A stretch of 64,000 bases of DNA from Homalodisca vitripennis (Eukaryota > Arthropoda > Insecta > Hemiptera > Cicadellidae): contig NW_025776838.1 in NCBI RefSeq assembly GCF_021130785.1, forward strand, positions 1 through 64,000, in the 5' to 3' direction. Both the position numbers and the translations under genes were made by a program. Position 1 is the stretch's first letter, and the number at the start of each line of letters is the position of its first letter. Positions 26,231 through 38,292 of this stretch are shown one piece after another. Below the pieces are notes generated by a model, which ran no database searches, was not told the DNA's origin, and was given only the letters and a program-made list of their open reading frames with translations.

Positions 26231-26522
26231 AAGATGATAAAATATTAACAGTATTGGGAGTGAGTACTTTTAGATTTTCTTATTACTTGTACTCTGTAGG
26301 TTCAAAGATAGCACTAGATGTTGAGTAAAATAAGTAGCATATATTATTCCTTAACGAAAAATAAACGTAATTAAACAAAAAGTAATAATATACTTTTACA
26401 TAAATACGGGCATGGGATTAAATCTGATTTTAAAAACCCATGAAATTGCAATAGAGTACCAAATATCACTTTTACAAACAATCTTTTTTAAGTTTTAATA
26501 CAATGTAGCAGATTTTTATTAT

Positions 26523-26700
26523 TTACATGCATATGTTCTGTATGAGAGGATGAATACTTTTCTGAAACTCTTGAATAAGTAACGACTGAAGGAAGGATAG
26601 CCATAAGGGCCAAAGCCCTTCAATGTATCGTCCCTTCTGAAAAGCCCTATTGAAATCCGGCAGAGCAGCCAATAGCGCTTGTGTTCCGGGATGCCAGTCT
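26523..26700 (-). CDS. Candidate terminal exon, unknown family (B1)
   Basis: After an acceptor (AAAATCAACAG) the minus strand is open in two frames for about 58 codons. One ends at TAA 26,523 and contains TQALLAALPDFNRAF and QKGRYIEGLWPLW. The other ends four bases later and contains DDTLKGFGPYGYPSFSRYLF. AATAAA lies directly downstream at 26,515-26,520. The first frame resembles the candidate exon at 11,837 (QKGRYIEGL versus KRGDLVETL), a weak hint of one family. The B2 copy differs by one base within the exon, so no selection test is possible. In minus-strand order, A2 exons lie upstream of this one. Confidence 0.33.
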
Positions 26701-27691
26701 CTGTTGATTTTGTGTTACACGGTGTTACCAAAAACACTCACCTCTAGTTTTTCGTTACTTTATTTCTTATTGAGTTATAAATTTATATTATTTTACTTCA
26801 AGGACCGTAACGTACAAATAACTATTATAGAAATAAATTTTGTGCATCTAAGAGTTACATTCAACTTGCTATTTTCAATATTCAATTGTAGATCGTCTGT
26901 AAGAAAGTGATTACATTAGTAGTTAAAATTAATAACCACATAAAACAGTGGGGTAAAGAAAATTGATTACTTTGCTGTGCTATAACTGAAACAAAGTCTT
27001 ATTTAACACTGTTTACTTAAATGTCTCAGTGGTAGCCAAGAATATCAACCTAGTGTCTGAAAAGAATATTATTTCACTCTATAAGTCTGTCCGCACGATA
27101 TATTTTAAACAATCTGACTACGACAAGAATTAAGAGATAAAATACAGTTTAAAACTATAAAACAACTTAGGAAAAGATGAATCTCGAAAAATAAGCTTAG
27201 TGATATGTAGCAGTGCGGTCTAGGGAGTTATCATGGTTTTACTATGCCTGTTTGCAAGCTTACCAAAAATTCGTTATAGTACATTAAGATCCCGTAGAAA
27301 ATAAATTAATGAAATTTGTTATATCTTATTTCCACAAAATAAAAACTTGATTTACGTATTGCCACATATGCTAAATATACAACCACAGGGCGTTCTTTAG
27401 TTTTACTACGTAATTTTTATTGATCTACTGAATCTTAAGGACATGTTTAAACTCCGAGTCCATGTTTTGTCTTAAGCGCTGGGGGATGACCCAGATCCAA
27501 AAATTTGTGTGTGAATATTTATGTTTCCCAATTAACTTATAAGTATTAGATATTTCTTCAATAACTAAGAATATCAATACCATTTGTAGTAATAATGGAA
27601 ACAATTTCATGTACGCTATTAGTGTATTTTACTGTACAATAAATTGATGCTCTCATCATTAATAATCTTAACTATCTGCTCTTTTCAACAG

Positions 27692-27799
27692 CGGCTTAAT
27701 ATTAGACAAGAAACACTCCAGTTATTGGCTTTCAGCTTCCTGCGAGAGGAAAAAGTTTGGAGTGAAGGAACTTCTCCAACTTTTATTGCTTACTGTTAA
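27692..27799 (+). CDS. Weak candidate exon, strand uncertain (B1)
   Basis: A good plus-strand acceptor (CTGCTCTTTTCAACAG) leads into 35 codons (including LQLLAFSFLREEKVW) and a TAA. A second plus frame is open even further. The minus strand has an equally good acceptor (CTTTTTCCTCTCGCAG) within the same segment. B2 (48,388 onward) lacks one base, which breaks the first frame. A short exon on one strand is possible, but I cannot choose. Confidence 0.22.
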   Translation, partial: RLNIRQETLQLLAFSFLREEKVWSEGTSPTFIAYC

Positions 27800-28442
27800 C
27801 GGCAAACGATATTTTTAATGTTACCTTTACCCAAAATGTAATTAGTTTTAACATTGATGCGTTACTATAAAATTTACTGCCAGAAGGCTTTGAAAACGTA
27901 TTTGGTTATGCTATTATAACACATGTATTCTTATATGTACTCCTAAAAATTCAATATTTTAAAAACTTATCATATAAATGTAAGTAATATTATTACAAAT
28001 AATTTGTAACGTGTGTATACACAATTAAATTTTAATATATTAAGAGTAAACAAAGGAAAAGGTACATATGTGTTCTATAATGTTTCTTGAACGTTCCTAG
28101 TGATGTAAGCTATTAAATGCCGCCGTCAATCTTGACGCTTGACGATGGGGAGAGTGAACAGCCTCCCACATCAATCATGCAGTGTGGCAGAGAAAATTAC
28201 GTCACAGGTGTGGTAATTTCCACTCCGTACTTAGTTTAAGTACCTCATTCTGCTCATGTGTACACAGTGTTCTGAATTGTTTTGAATGATATGTACCATT
28301 ATTCGTTACTACAATAATTTATTTTGCTACTTAAATTGCATGAATATATAATACCTGCACCTATTCATTTAGCATAACAGCCGTATGAGCATTATAACTC
28401 TATCAATACACCAACAGATGAAATGTGTGACATTTTTAGTTG

Positions 28443-28705
28443 ATAAAAAAAGTAAAGTAAAGTAAAGAATGTCTTATTTTGCCAGGCGAAGTTAGCGCTA
28501 AGAAGCCCTCTTTAACACTTAACCTGGGGACCAATGGCTTAAAGGTGACTTCAGAATACCACCAATGGCCGGGCAGGTGGGCCGCTTGCAAGGACAGGAT
28601 CGCTCAGTGGTCAACTATTCAATCAGCGGCCACGCTCGACGTTGCTTGATCTGGTTATCTTGCGATAACCGCCGTACCCGCTACACTGGGCCATTGGCAT
28701 AGTGA
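28443..28705 (-). mobile_element. 5S-rRNA-derived SINE (SINE3-like), A2
   Basis: On the minus strand the element starts with a 5S-rRNA-like head: AGATCAAGCAACGTCGAGCG followed by a TTGACCACTGA stretch matches the internal control region of 5S rRNA (AAGCAGCGTCGGGC and GGGTGACCG types). It ends with a repeated TTTAC tail (28,450-28,468 on the plus strand as GTAAA). It is missing from A1, whose sequence runs straight through the site. Flanks read GTTGATA and AGTGATA, a likely target-site duplication. 5S-derived SINEs use the Pol III type 1 promoter and depend on a partner LINE. Confidence 0.8.
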
Positions 28706-30602
28706 TACTTCAACTAATGGAGATGATATTCTTTCATTAATAAGTAGAAATTACACCTTCTGCTATATTAAGAATTATTTCAAACCTAAATAGAACAATC
28801 TATCTTCTTATTTTAGGACTCAGTCTATAAATAGTTATTCCTTCATCGTAACTTGTTTTAATATATCCTTTTAATGTTTGTTGATATTTTGTTTTGTTTA
28901 TTACTTTAAAAGTATTTAGTACTTTTTTAATATTTCTAATATAATAATTTATAATAATGCAATAATTATTTTATTTTTAGTTATTTATTCTACAAATTTC
29001 ATACTAAACCACATAGGAACATCTATTTATGTAAATTTTTTAATTGCAATTGTAGTATATTGTAGTATATATGTAGTAATTGTAGTACTTTATAAATATC
29101 TTTTATTTAATGAAAAGGAATTCCTTTTATTCATATTATAAATTTTCCAACGATTTCAGGGAAATTATAGTGATGTTATTCATATTAAAATCACAACTCT
29201 ATTAGGATTTACAATAATAATAGCAATGATAATTATGCGTTATGATTTTCAATATTTCTGCAATTAAATTGTAAATAACTATCAGATTTTTAATCCTTCT
29301 ATTTAGTTTGTCTTGGCTATCAAATAATCTGAGTTTTACAATAAATAAATAAAAATTACGCTAAAGGGTTTGATTGATTACTCGTATATCACAGATTCGT
29401 ATTTTTAAAAACATCCTTACAGAGGATATAATTTAGGAATTCTTTTATTTCACTATAGAAAAGTAAGTTTACAAGGATATAAAAGCATTTCAACAAAGCT
29501 GTTTGAAGCAGGAAATGGGATTTTTGAAACCAAATGATATTGTTTTGCAGAAAAGCTCTCACTTTTGGAATGCCCTTGTCATGTGTTACCCTAAATAATC
29601 GAAATAGTCTCTGTGCATTGGAGGCTAACAGTATTTGTACAAATACATGTTCTGAATGGTCTATATATTGATGTGAATGTTAAAATCAAGCGTTATATAT
29701 ACTATCAAAAGCCCTGGTTAATATATAAATATACGTTTACATATATTGTATTTTAAGTTTGTAATCTTCGTTCCTTGTTTGTACTTAATAATTTTTTCTA
29801 CTCAAATATTTTGAGGTTTTCAATGATGAAACACTTAACAATTTTATTCAGTATTCCCTTAAATATAGTCAGTGCATATTTATTCATTTCATCAATATTC
29901 TGTTTAACATTTTCTTACATTAAAAAAAATTATAGAAAAACTTAAGTTTTCTTGTATCTATTGCGAAAATAATTACTAAAGAGTCAGAGAAAATATATTT
30001 ATTTCGGTTAAAGTGAAAAGAAAAACCGGGAACAAAATTTACGGAAGAAAACCGGGATTTAGTTCGTTGATGGGGCACGTCCTTCTGTAGCATTAGGTAA
30101 AGTGCTAACTAATATTTTTAGATTGTAATCAAAGGTAACCATAAAGGCCAAATAAAAGTATAGAGTAAATTATTTATTAAACAAAAAATATGTCCAAGGC
30201 CTTTAAATTATATTATTCAAACACCGACATTAAATCGAACGTAATGTATACAAATTAACTTGGCATGATGTTTCGAGCTATATTTAATCATTAAGGGTAA
30301 AAAATTGTATTCAACTTCATTCCTGCATGACCAAGAAAGGGGTTCTGGTTCAAAAATTGAATGGTACTTAGCGTAATTTGAGCTTACCACCTATTATCAC
30401 AGCTACTTAACTATCACTGACTCTTTTTCTCCAAAAAGAAACTTTGATGTATTTTTATATTTTCCTGAGTTACTTTAAATTTGGAAGAAACAAATTTGTA
30501 CAGTGTGGATATTTAATCTAGTATAATATTTTCAACAAATAATAGGAAGAGAGACATTAAAAAACAATAACTACAAATCAGCTCTGAGTTCAGTCGCAGC
30601 AC

Positions 30603-30712
30603 TATCATGACGTCGGTGCACGATTGGTAGTGTCATTAGTCCGCCATTGTTGACGTAATTGTAGAACTGAGCAATCGTTAAGTCAAGGGGCTGCTGTCAT
30701 TAAAACAGACCA
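30603..30712 (-). promoter_or_regulatory. Conserved CRE/initiator-like block (A2 copy)
   Basis: Same block as at 2,002-2,110. The first core reads TGACGTCGG here, closer to a full CRE than in A1 and A3. The initiator-like TCAGTTC on the minus strand is unchanged. Confidence 0.3.
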
Positions 30713-32846
30713 GTTCTCTGAAGTCTACTCTGAAACATTTATCAATACTGCATCTCAGGTTTCATTTTAATTTATGTTTCTAGTTAAATATTCTTCATGC
30801 TTTGTAGCAAGACTTCACCAAATGACGTGTTACTTAAACAATGAAAATTAAACAAATTATACTAAATGACCAACAAAGTGGTAAAGAACGTTTTACATTG
30901 AAAATACACATGGCATGATATACTTTTACTAGTATACAGAGTTATTCAATGCTTTTTAATCACGTATTTTGTATTTGTTTATAATAGTTTATTGACTGTA
31001 GGTCCATCGTAAACCTAAAATTGTTGTAATATTTAGAGTTATGAAGTTTTTTTACAATAAAAGTTTACTTGAAAAACATTTATTTTGAGTCCCTATAAAC
31101 AAATAAATTTCCATAGTTTTCAAGTAGTTTATCAAAATAAATCTTATTTATTCATCTAATCTTAGATAAACATAACTACGAGACCAGTTAATTAATAGAA
31201 TCGGCTTAAATTACAAATCCTTAAATCTGAAGTTATCTGAATGTTCATGTTAAATATGAAATAGATTTTCGAACATGAATTTCTAAAAGAATATACATTT
31301 ATGTTAGAAAGATTAGTTTGGAGAAAAAATTGCATATATAAAATATTTTCTCTTTAATTTTATAAATTTGAGGTACTTATTCTTTAGACCTGAACTTTGA
31401 AGTAGAAGTGAATCAAGCTACTTTCAAGGAGAAGAATATATTTGTCGAGAATTATTTTTACTCGAAATTAATCATCTATGTTTAGGCATAATATTATCCG
31501 TACTTTACTACAAAGAAATATCCTAACGTATTTCTAAGTCACATTTTGTGTATAAGTTACCGGACGAAGAAAAATAATTAATAGTTAATAAATAAAATAA
31601 TTTAGTATCATTGTAGTTAATAAAATAGTTTCAATTAAATACTATTAAATGATTATAAAACGCAAATTAATAATTTTATAATAGTAATATAAGTTTGCTA
31701 CGTTCATTTTCTGATTCCGGCATAAGATTATAAAATAAATCCACTCAACAGTGCAATTTGCAAATATAATCAATATAAAAAGAATTAAAAAATGTGTGTC
31801 ATTCATTAAATTTATTTCTTTTTCTTTGGTCTTGGTTTAGTAAATTAAACATCAAGAAATAAAAACAAGTTACATATCTTATACAAAGACTTGCATTTTT
31901 AGAAACGATTGCCACTTTTACTTTACCTTGAAAACATTTTTAATTGGTTTCCAAACTATTTCGTTATAGAGTTTTAAATAAACAAAAGAAAGAGCAGGAC
32001 TTTATTACGAGTCACCAATTAAACTGGTCATACTTTTGTTCTCTTCCCCGAAGCTTCCATTTCGTTATACTTCAATTAACAGGGGAAAGTCAAAAGAGAA
32101 TTAAAAAACAATATTGTCTTGTGACGAATTTGTTTTTTGGTTGGTATTCTATACCTTTTACAGAAGCATTAAATCCTCTATTACTTTTTGTTATAGAATA
32201 TTATATTACTATCTTGGAATATTTTTTCATTATGTAAGTAATATTGATTAGTTTATTTATTGTAATAATAAATAACGTTCAGTTCTTTCCTATTTTATGT
32301 ATTTAATTTTAAGTTTAAATTGAAGTAGACTAGTTAAAAAATTATATAGGTGGCTAATTAAAATAAAATTATTTATTTATACTTACAGCTACTATTATAT
32401 ATGGAGTTGCCTAAACTAAATAAATGTATTCTAAGAACTTAATAATAATATTATATTTGAGATAGGAACTGTAATCAATAATGAAATTTATGGGTAAGAA
32501 TGACACTAAAAAATATATATCTTTGAAAATAAAAAAATTAACAGTCGTATCGTACGGTAACTAGTTAGTAAATAATTTAAATATAACTAGCAAAGCCTAT
32601 TGCTCGTAAGGCTCTAAAATGTTAATCTGTCTGTCAGTCCATAAACATTATATTAAATACTAACTGTAATTTAGACTTAAATTTGTCCATGAAGATCTAT
32701 TTATATATGAGGAAAAGCAAGTTAGATTATGGTGCATGTCACTCTATTGGAATTTTTACTGATCGTATGTGAATATTTTTCTATTGCTTCTTTGAATGAT
32801 GACAATGGCAGCGAGACATCAGTAGTATAAAATTACAGTGCCGGTA

Positions 32847-32926
32847 GCGCCGATGGCTGATCGGTCTAAGACGTTGGACTTTGAGTCTGAGTTAGAGATA
32901 GCGCGCGTTCAAATCTTGTCTTTGAC
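32847..32926 (+). pseudogene. tRNA-like sequence, Ser/Leu-like (A2)
   Basis: Same element as at 4,221 in the equivalent place. The loop is CTTTGAG, and the B box still has CAAATC instead of the usual CGAATC. It was therefore present before the A segments duplicated. Confidence 0.5.
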
Positions 32927-33397
32927 CCTTGCAATTTTTATCATAACCATCGACCTTGTACTGTATCAACTCTCACATTATTCTGTTTTATAAGAACTTC
33001 GCACAGGCCAGTTATCTTTGATGACAGGCAGAATAGGGCTTAAAAGGGGATCAGCTTCTAGTAAAAAACATCTTTGGTCTCAAGACATTTTAAAATACAA
33101 CACACTATCAAATTTAACTCTAATATCCCAGCACATGCAATACCGTTTTATGGATCAATTGAGTGTAGACCTTTACTATGTACACTCTGACATGCAACTA
33201 TGATCGTTATGAATACTAAGTTAATGTAAAACTCTATATCTCGTAAAAATGTATTCTGTAGACTTGAAATATTACTTGAAGCTAGATTTCTATATGGATT
33301 ATTCTGCACAACGTATGCATATATCTAAGTATCCACCTATTATTTAGAGATGAGAAAGTGCTACATATTTATAGTTTTGTATGCAATGCTAGCTAGG

Positions 33398-33505
33398 CCT
33401 GTTACGCTGCACGTACTATATACGTATTATTGTACTTGTATACTATTTAAATGCAAGAATAATATTGTAATCTACTTAATCCAACTTATGTATCCACATA
33501 ATATT
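33398..33505. other. About 110 bases shared by A2 and A3, absent from A1
   Basis: A2 and A3 (54,212-54,315) have an extra stretch starting TGTTACGCTGCACGTACTAT where A1 (near 4,768) has only a few unrelated bases. It is AT-rich with short TACGTA-type palindromes and no element ends that I can recognise. Confidence 0.55.
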
Positions 33506-36500
33506 ACTTATCACGACTATTTTGTAATTTCAAACGCTATGAAGATAACTGTAATCCTGATAAACAAAACAGACTCAATATACGCCTGTGCGTGCGTGTT
33601 TATATGAGAACCCGGCCAATGGATGTGTTACTCCACACGCATCCTTAGAATGCCTGTCACGTTTCCTGTACATGCCAATTCTGTGTATTGAACGAGCGGA
33701 ATTCCAAACGAAATTCGTATTAAAACCTTTGTTTTAAAAAGTGCGTTTGAAATACCTTGCATGTGTTCATTAGATTCGATTTAATTTAAGAAATATAGTT
33801 TTCGAAACGTTTTCCACGTACCTTAAAGTATGTAAGTGATTTATTGATTACTAGATATTTTACATCATAAAGCAATAGTTATATTGTTCATTAATAAATG
33901 TGTACAAAATTTAAAGTTTAAAGCACACTTAATTGACAAGATTTCCTTTTGAAAGTCATGGAGAGAAAAATTACATCCCCCTGTGGACAAAATATATATT
34001 TGCTTATCTTTATAAAAGAAACCTTTCAATAATGCTCAACAACGTTCCATAATTGGCCATGCACCATCATAAAATTCTACTCCATTTTTTAACTATGATT
34101 GAAAGCATACATTCTTGAATAATCTATTTCGAAATATTGTGTTACATTAATGTCTTTCCATTATATTATATTTCATAGCAGTGTTTAATAAAAGTATGAA
34201 TATCTTGTAATAAAATGATGTTAGTGGTAGTTAAGCTGCCTGACGAATATATATAATTTTAAAATATGTTTTAATTGTGTACATTTAGTTCACCAATTTA
34301 TTTATTTTGTGAGTTTCGCGATACATGGCTTTTTATACAAGACAAATGTAAAAAATATTACGAAATTAATTTATCAACATATTACATCTTTAAATAACTG
34401 CAATAGGATTTGAGTTACCATGTAATTCTTTAAGCTCAATTGTACAATGAAAACTGTAGTTTAATTTAAGGAGTTACTTTTTCGTCACGACAATATACAC
34501 TAAAATAATGAAACATGCAGAAGACACATCCAAAAATGTAGAACAGTTCCATCTCAGAGAAAATGACGGGTATATGTGTTAAGAAGAATTATAGTGGAAA
34601 ATACCATTCTAAAATATATAACTGATCACTTTGTATTCTGATATCATATATTGCAATTACTTTACATTCAAAATAATTGTAATTTTTATTAAATATTCTC
34701 AATATTTAATAGAAAAATTTTTCAATTATAATAAATTATACTAATCCATGTATTTAAAAACTTTATTCTAGGGGATATCTTAATTTTCGCCGAAAAAAAA
34801 AGAAATTCTGAATTGCCTGCAATTTCAGTACCAATTATACAATTTTATACTATAGTCAGAAACTAATAAATCCCGAGAAGTCTGAAGTTGAAGTCGTTAG
34901 CTTTTTTTATTCGTAGTGTTTTTATATTATGAAATTTCCCGTGTGATTTGATTCGAGGTAGTTAAAATTACAAATAATCAAAGTCGAACGTATAAAATCT
35001 TCTTCTGTGCTAGCATGACATTTTAAAACTGTAACTGACTTTGACCAATGAATAACGACAAATCTCTACTATTACATGTTTAAATGATTATGGAATGACA
35101 TGAGTATTATTCCTGACATTGAAATGTGATTGAAACATTGAATATCTGCTGAATAAGCTAAAAAGGAATCCTTAAAGTCCAACAATGTGTAGTCATGAGA
35201 AATTTATAAATTAGATAACAGGCAAGATTTAACCCACGGACACAAAGAACACTAATGTACTGTTTCAGTACTTTCAGTTCATCAGTTTTTACGTAGTTGA
35301 GTAACACATTTACACAAACACAAAGAGACACTATTAAGATTTTATATCCTAGTATAGATTAATGGAGGTACATTCACCACAAAACTTTTGTATTGTATAA
35401 AATGTAATTCCAAAACTTCACATAACTCACAGGGGTCGTTTCATTGGAGAAATAATCCAAGTAAATAATACACAGATATTGTTCGGGGGAGGAGTTATTG
35501 CGCAGAACGGTACCATTGTGTATTTTTACAGAAGGGTTATAATGTACCGCTAACAATGACAGAACGTCGCTGCGTCTGATTAAATTTTGATGAGTTTGTC
35601 AGGCTACTGTTTCAGTTTTTCATAGATGTTTGTGTTCATTTCCGGGTACATATGTATGAATGTATGAACAACTGGAAGTACATCATTAATTCTTATTTCT
35701 GATAAAATAATTACTAAACGGCCATAATGATTATTGATGATTAATAGAATAAATTGAAAGAGTCCGTTCTCTATAATATCAATTAAAATCATTTTCTTTA
35801 TTTATTTATATTTTGCGACGTAGATTTGCCTTACTTAATTTATAGTAAGGTAATTTTAATTTTGGCTGAGCGTTGCCCTATCACTCTATGATCTCTTCTC
35901 GTATATCTATTGTCTGTATATCTACGAGCACGGTATCAAAATTACGATTAGACCAGCAAACATAAATTTTTGAACAAATTCTTATTTCATTGAAAATTTT
36001 AAAATATATCTCATAAATAACCAGGATTGCAACAAGAAATTCCCATTAAACAATACATTTTGTAACACACTTAGTATAAATTGTTAATTTAAAATGCAAC
36101 ATAGTGACACATATTATAATGAAATGAGGTATGAACTTTACGTTTTGCACTCAACTACAATGAAGTCTGTTATGTGATACTTGTTGCAAATAGTATAGGT
36201 TTTAATAGTATACCTATAGTATAATAGTATAGGTTTTAATAGTATAGGTACTCTGTGTATGCCAATGGACGAAATTGTTATGTATTCAGTACTCACAAAC
36301 AAATGAACTGAAAAAAGGAAGTTTATTTCTAAATGTTGGCTCTGCGTTTGCTGAATAGGCGACTGTCGAAGTATTGAAATCCTGGTAATTAAATAATATT
36401 TTTCAGTATGAAATGTATGTAATAATATTATAATTTTGGTAAATTTTTTTGGAAGTCAGAAATAAAACTAATATGTAACTTAGTCCAAGGGTGTTATAAA

Positions 36501-37381
36501 GTAAGCAAGGTCATTCTTGCCTGTAACATTTATTTATTTGGAAGGCTCAAAGAAGCATTTTGCAAAGTGGAACATATTTACATAATATATGGTCAGTGAA
36601 CCAAATAATTTTAGAGAAATAAGCACTAAAAATGTATATTTCAGGTGGGAAAAACTGAAAGATTTCTAGGTAATTTATATACAGTTAAAAAATTATTGAA
36701 AAATAATTAAAGGAATTTCCAAAAGAAATAAACATATTTCATACTTATATCTATAATTACGCCAAATATTTCCCTATACACGCTGTTTGTACATTTTAAG
36801 CACAGGATATTTTAAATACCACTATAACTGCAAACTGACGGATGTAAAGACGGGATCGCTTTGTGCGGGAAGTTTTCCAGGAGATTTGAAGGATACAACG
36901 CCATCAAACCTGCCCTAATGGTATCATCCATCACTTGAACTGCTCTGGAATACTTAAACTGAAATAGTCTTCTGATATTGTCCTAGACTCATATGTCATA
37001 TATGTAAGGACACACGACTTTAGTTTACTTTTTGTCATAATTTGTATCCAATACAACTGACTCCCGAAACTGTTCATCATTTATTTTATAGATGTATCAT
37101 ATTTATTGATATTAATCATAAATATGGAAATAATAATCATGACGGTTAAAAACAATGAACTTAACAATGTATTGAACTGTAAAAATATACTCCCATTTTC
37201 TATAAAAGCTCAACACATATCCTTTATTGTCAAAAATACATGCTAAAAAACGACTTACTTTATATCGATATAAAAAATCTGGCAGGTTGAAAAATCTTTA
37301 AGTTTTATAGCTTAATATATAACTAAGTAATATAACAATATATTAACTAATTATTAAATACTAACAAACTTCTGTAACAAA

Positions 37382-37475
37382 CTAATGCTTTACACACAAT
37401 GGTCTTAGTGTAGAGGTTTGCGTGTCCTGTCCAGTAGTTTGCAGGATATTGCACATTGATTGTAATAGACGATAC
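37382..37475 (-). CDS. Candidate terminal exon (A2 copy)
   Basis: Equivalent of 8,534-8,627: same length, same acceptor AG, same stop position. It has about six amino-acid changes, and the AATAAA found in A1 and A3 is lost. The upstream candidate exon at 41,514 has a stop, so this copy is probably part of a dead gene. Confidence 0.28.
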
Positions 37476-37510
37476 CTAAGCTTGATAAGTATGGTGACAT
37501 TCCATTTCGA

Positions 37511-38292
37511 TTTTGACGTGACAACGTCTTAAATTAGGTTGCGGCTCGGAGTCACTCATGAAAAAGTGTAACGCCCGGTAACGTTACGATGCCCGTCCAG
37601 TGGGTCCGCCGCACGGGATCCGCACGGGATAAAGCAGATAACTGTTGTTCCGCCGCACGGGATAAAGCAGATAACTATGTTTATTCGTGAAAATGTGGAG
37701 TGCTTAGATTCGGCATTTACAACAACTACAACAATAAAGGTAAATAATTGTACACTGATATTTCATTATCGTAAACTATCATTGATTGATTAATTGTTAG
37801 ATTGACACAAAAGTTGAGAAACTGAGTTTATAGGTTATGTCATACTATTGACAAATGTTGATAGTGTTAAGTAAATTATTAGTTTTAAATCACTCTGCAA
37901 TCAATCGTAATTCAGTCGATTGAGAAGAAACAGCGCGTATTGCTAGTCAAACATTTAAAATAACAAATTATAACCTCTAACCTGTCATAACAGTGCGACC
38001 AAACAAACGAACTAAACCGACCAATCACCACGCGCGGAGTTAGAATTTAACGGTGTTTAGCAAGAATTTCAAATTCCAATTTTAGTAAATTTTTTATTCA
38101 ACTTTACCATTTACAATAACAAATTTTAATTAATTTCAAATTATGTACAAAGTTTTAGTAAAACAAAATATATTTCTATAGTTAAAATTTGTGCAATTCT
38201 TATTTTCATTCAATTCCTTGTTCCTATTGTGCAATTTAATAATATTCATATCAATAAATATTCTACCGAGAAAAAGACGTTGTCACGTAAAA
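37511..38292. mobile_element. Non-autonomous TIR element, only in A2
   Basis: The left end reads TTTTGACGTGACAACGTCTT and the right end is its near-perfect inverse (AAGACGTTGTCACGTAAAA at 38,274-38,292). The 780 or so bases between have no transposase-like frame. A 23-base CGCACGGGATAAAG-type unit is repeated at 37,621 and 37,654. A1 and A3 lack the element. About 100 bases right of the right repeat (GCCCGTAAAACCGACTTTAC onward) are also absent from A1, so the true right edge may lie near 38,390. A clean target-site duplication is not visible, so the superfamily is undecided. Confidence 0.7.

Larger units (their letters stand above)
22031..28350. repeat. Segment B, copy 1 (B1)
   Basis: From just after a (TA)n tract, this segment matches 42,004-49,048 (B2) colinearly and nearly base for base over most of its length, apart from a variable first 150 bases and the 665-base extra DNA in B2. 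The high identity means conservation between B1 and B2 is not evidence of selection. It joins A2 smoothly at about 28,350, as B2 joins A3, so A and B belong to one repeating unit. It contains exon-like segments at 26,523-26,700 and 27,692-27,799. Confidence 0.93.

Noticed and set aside
27425..27610. 61-codon minus-strand ORF starting MKLFPLLLQMVLIFLVI, signal-peptide-like, also in B2.
   Set aside because: B1 and B2 are too similar for conservation to mean anything. No good donor is present, and AATAAA follows the stop only in a generally A-rich region.
31944..32237. 97-codon plus-strand ORF in A2.
   Set aside because: The A1 and A3 equivalents have early stops in the same frame, and there is no splice or start context to support it.
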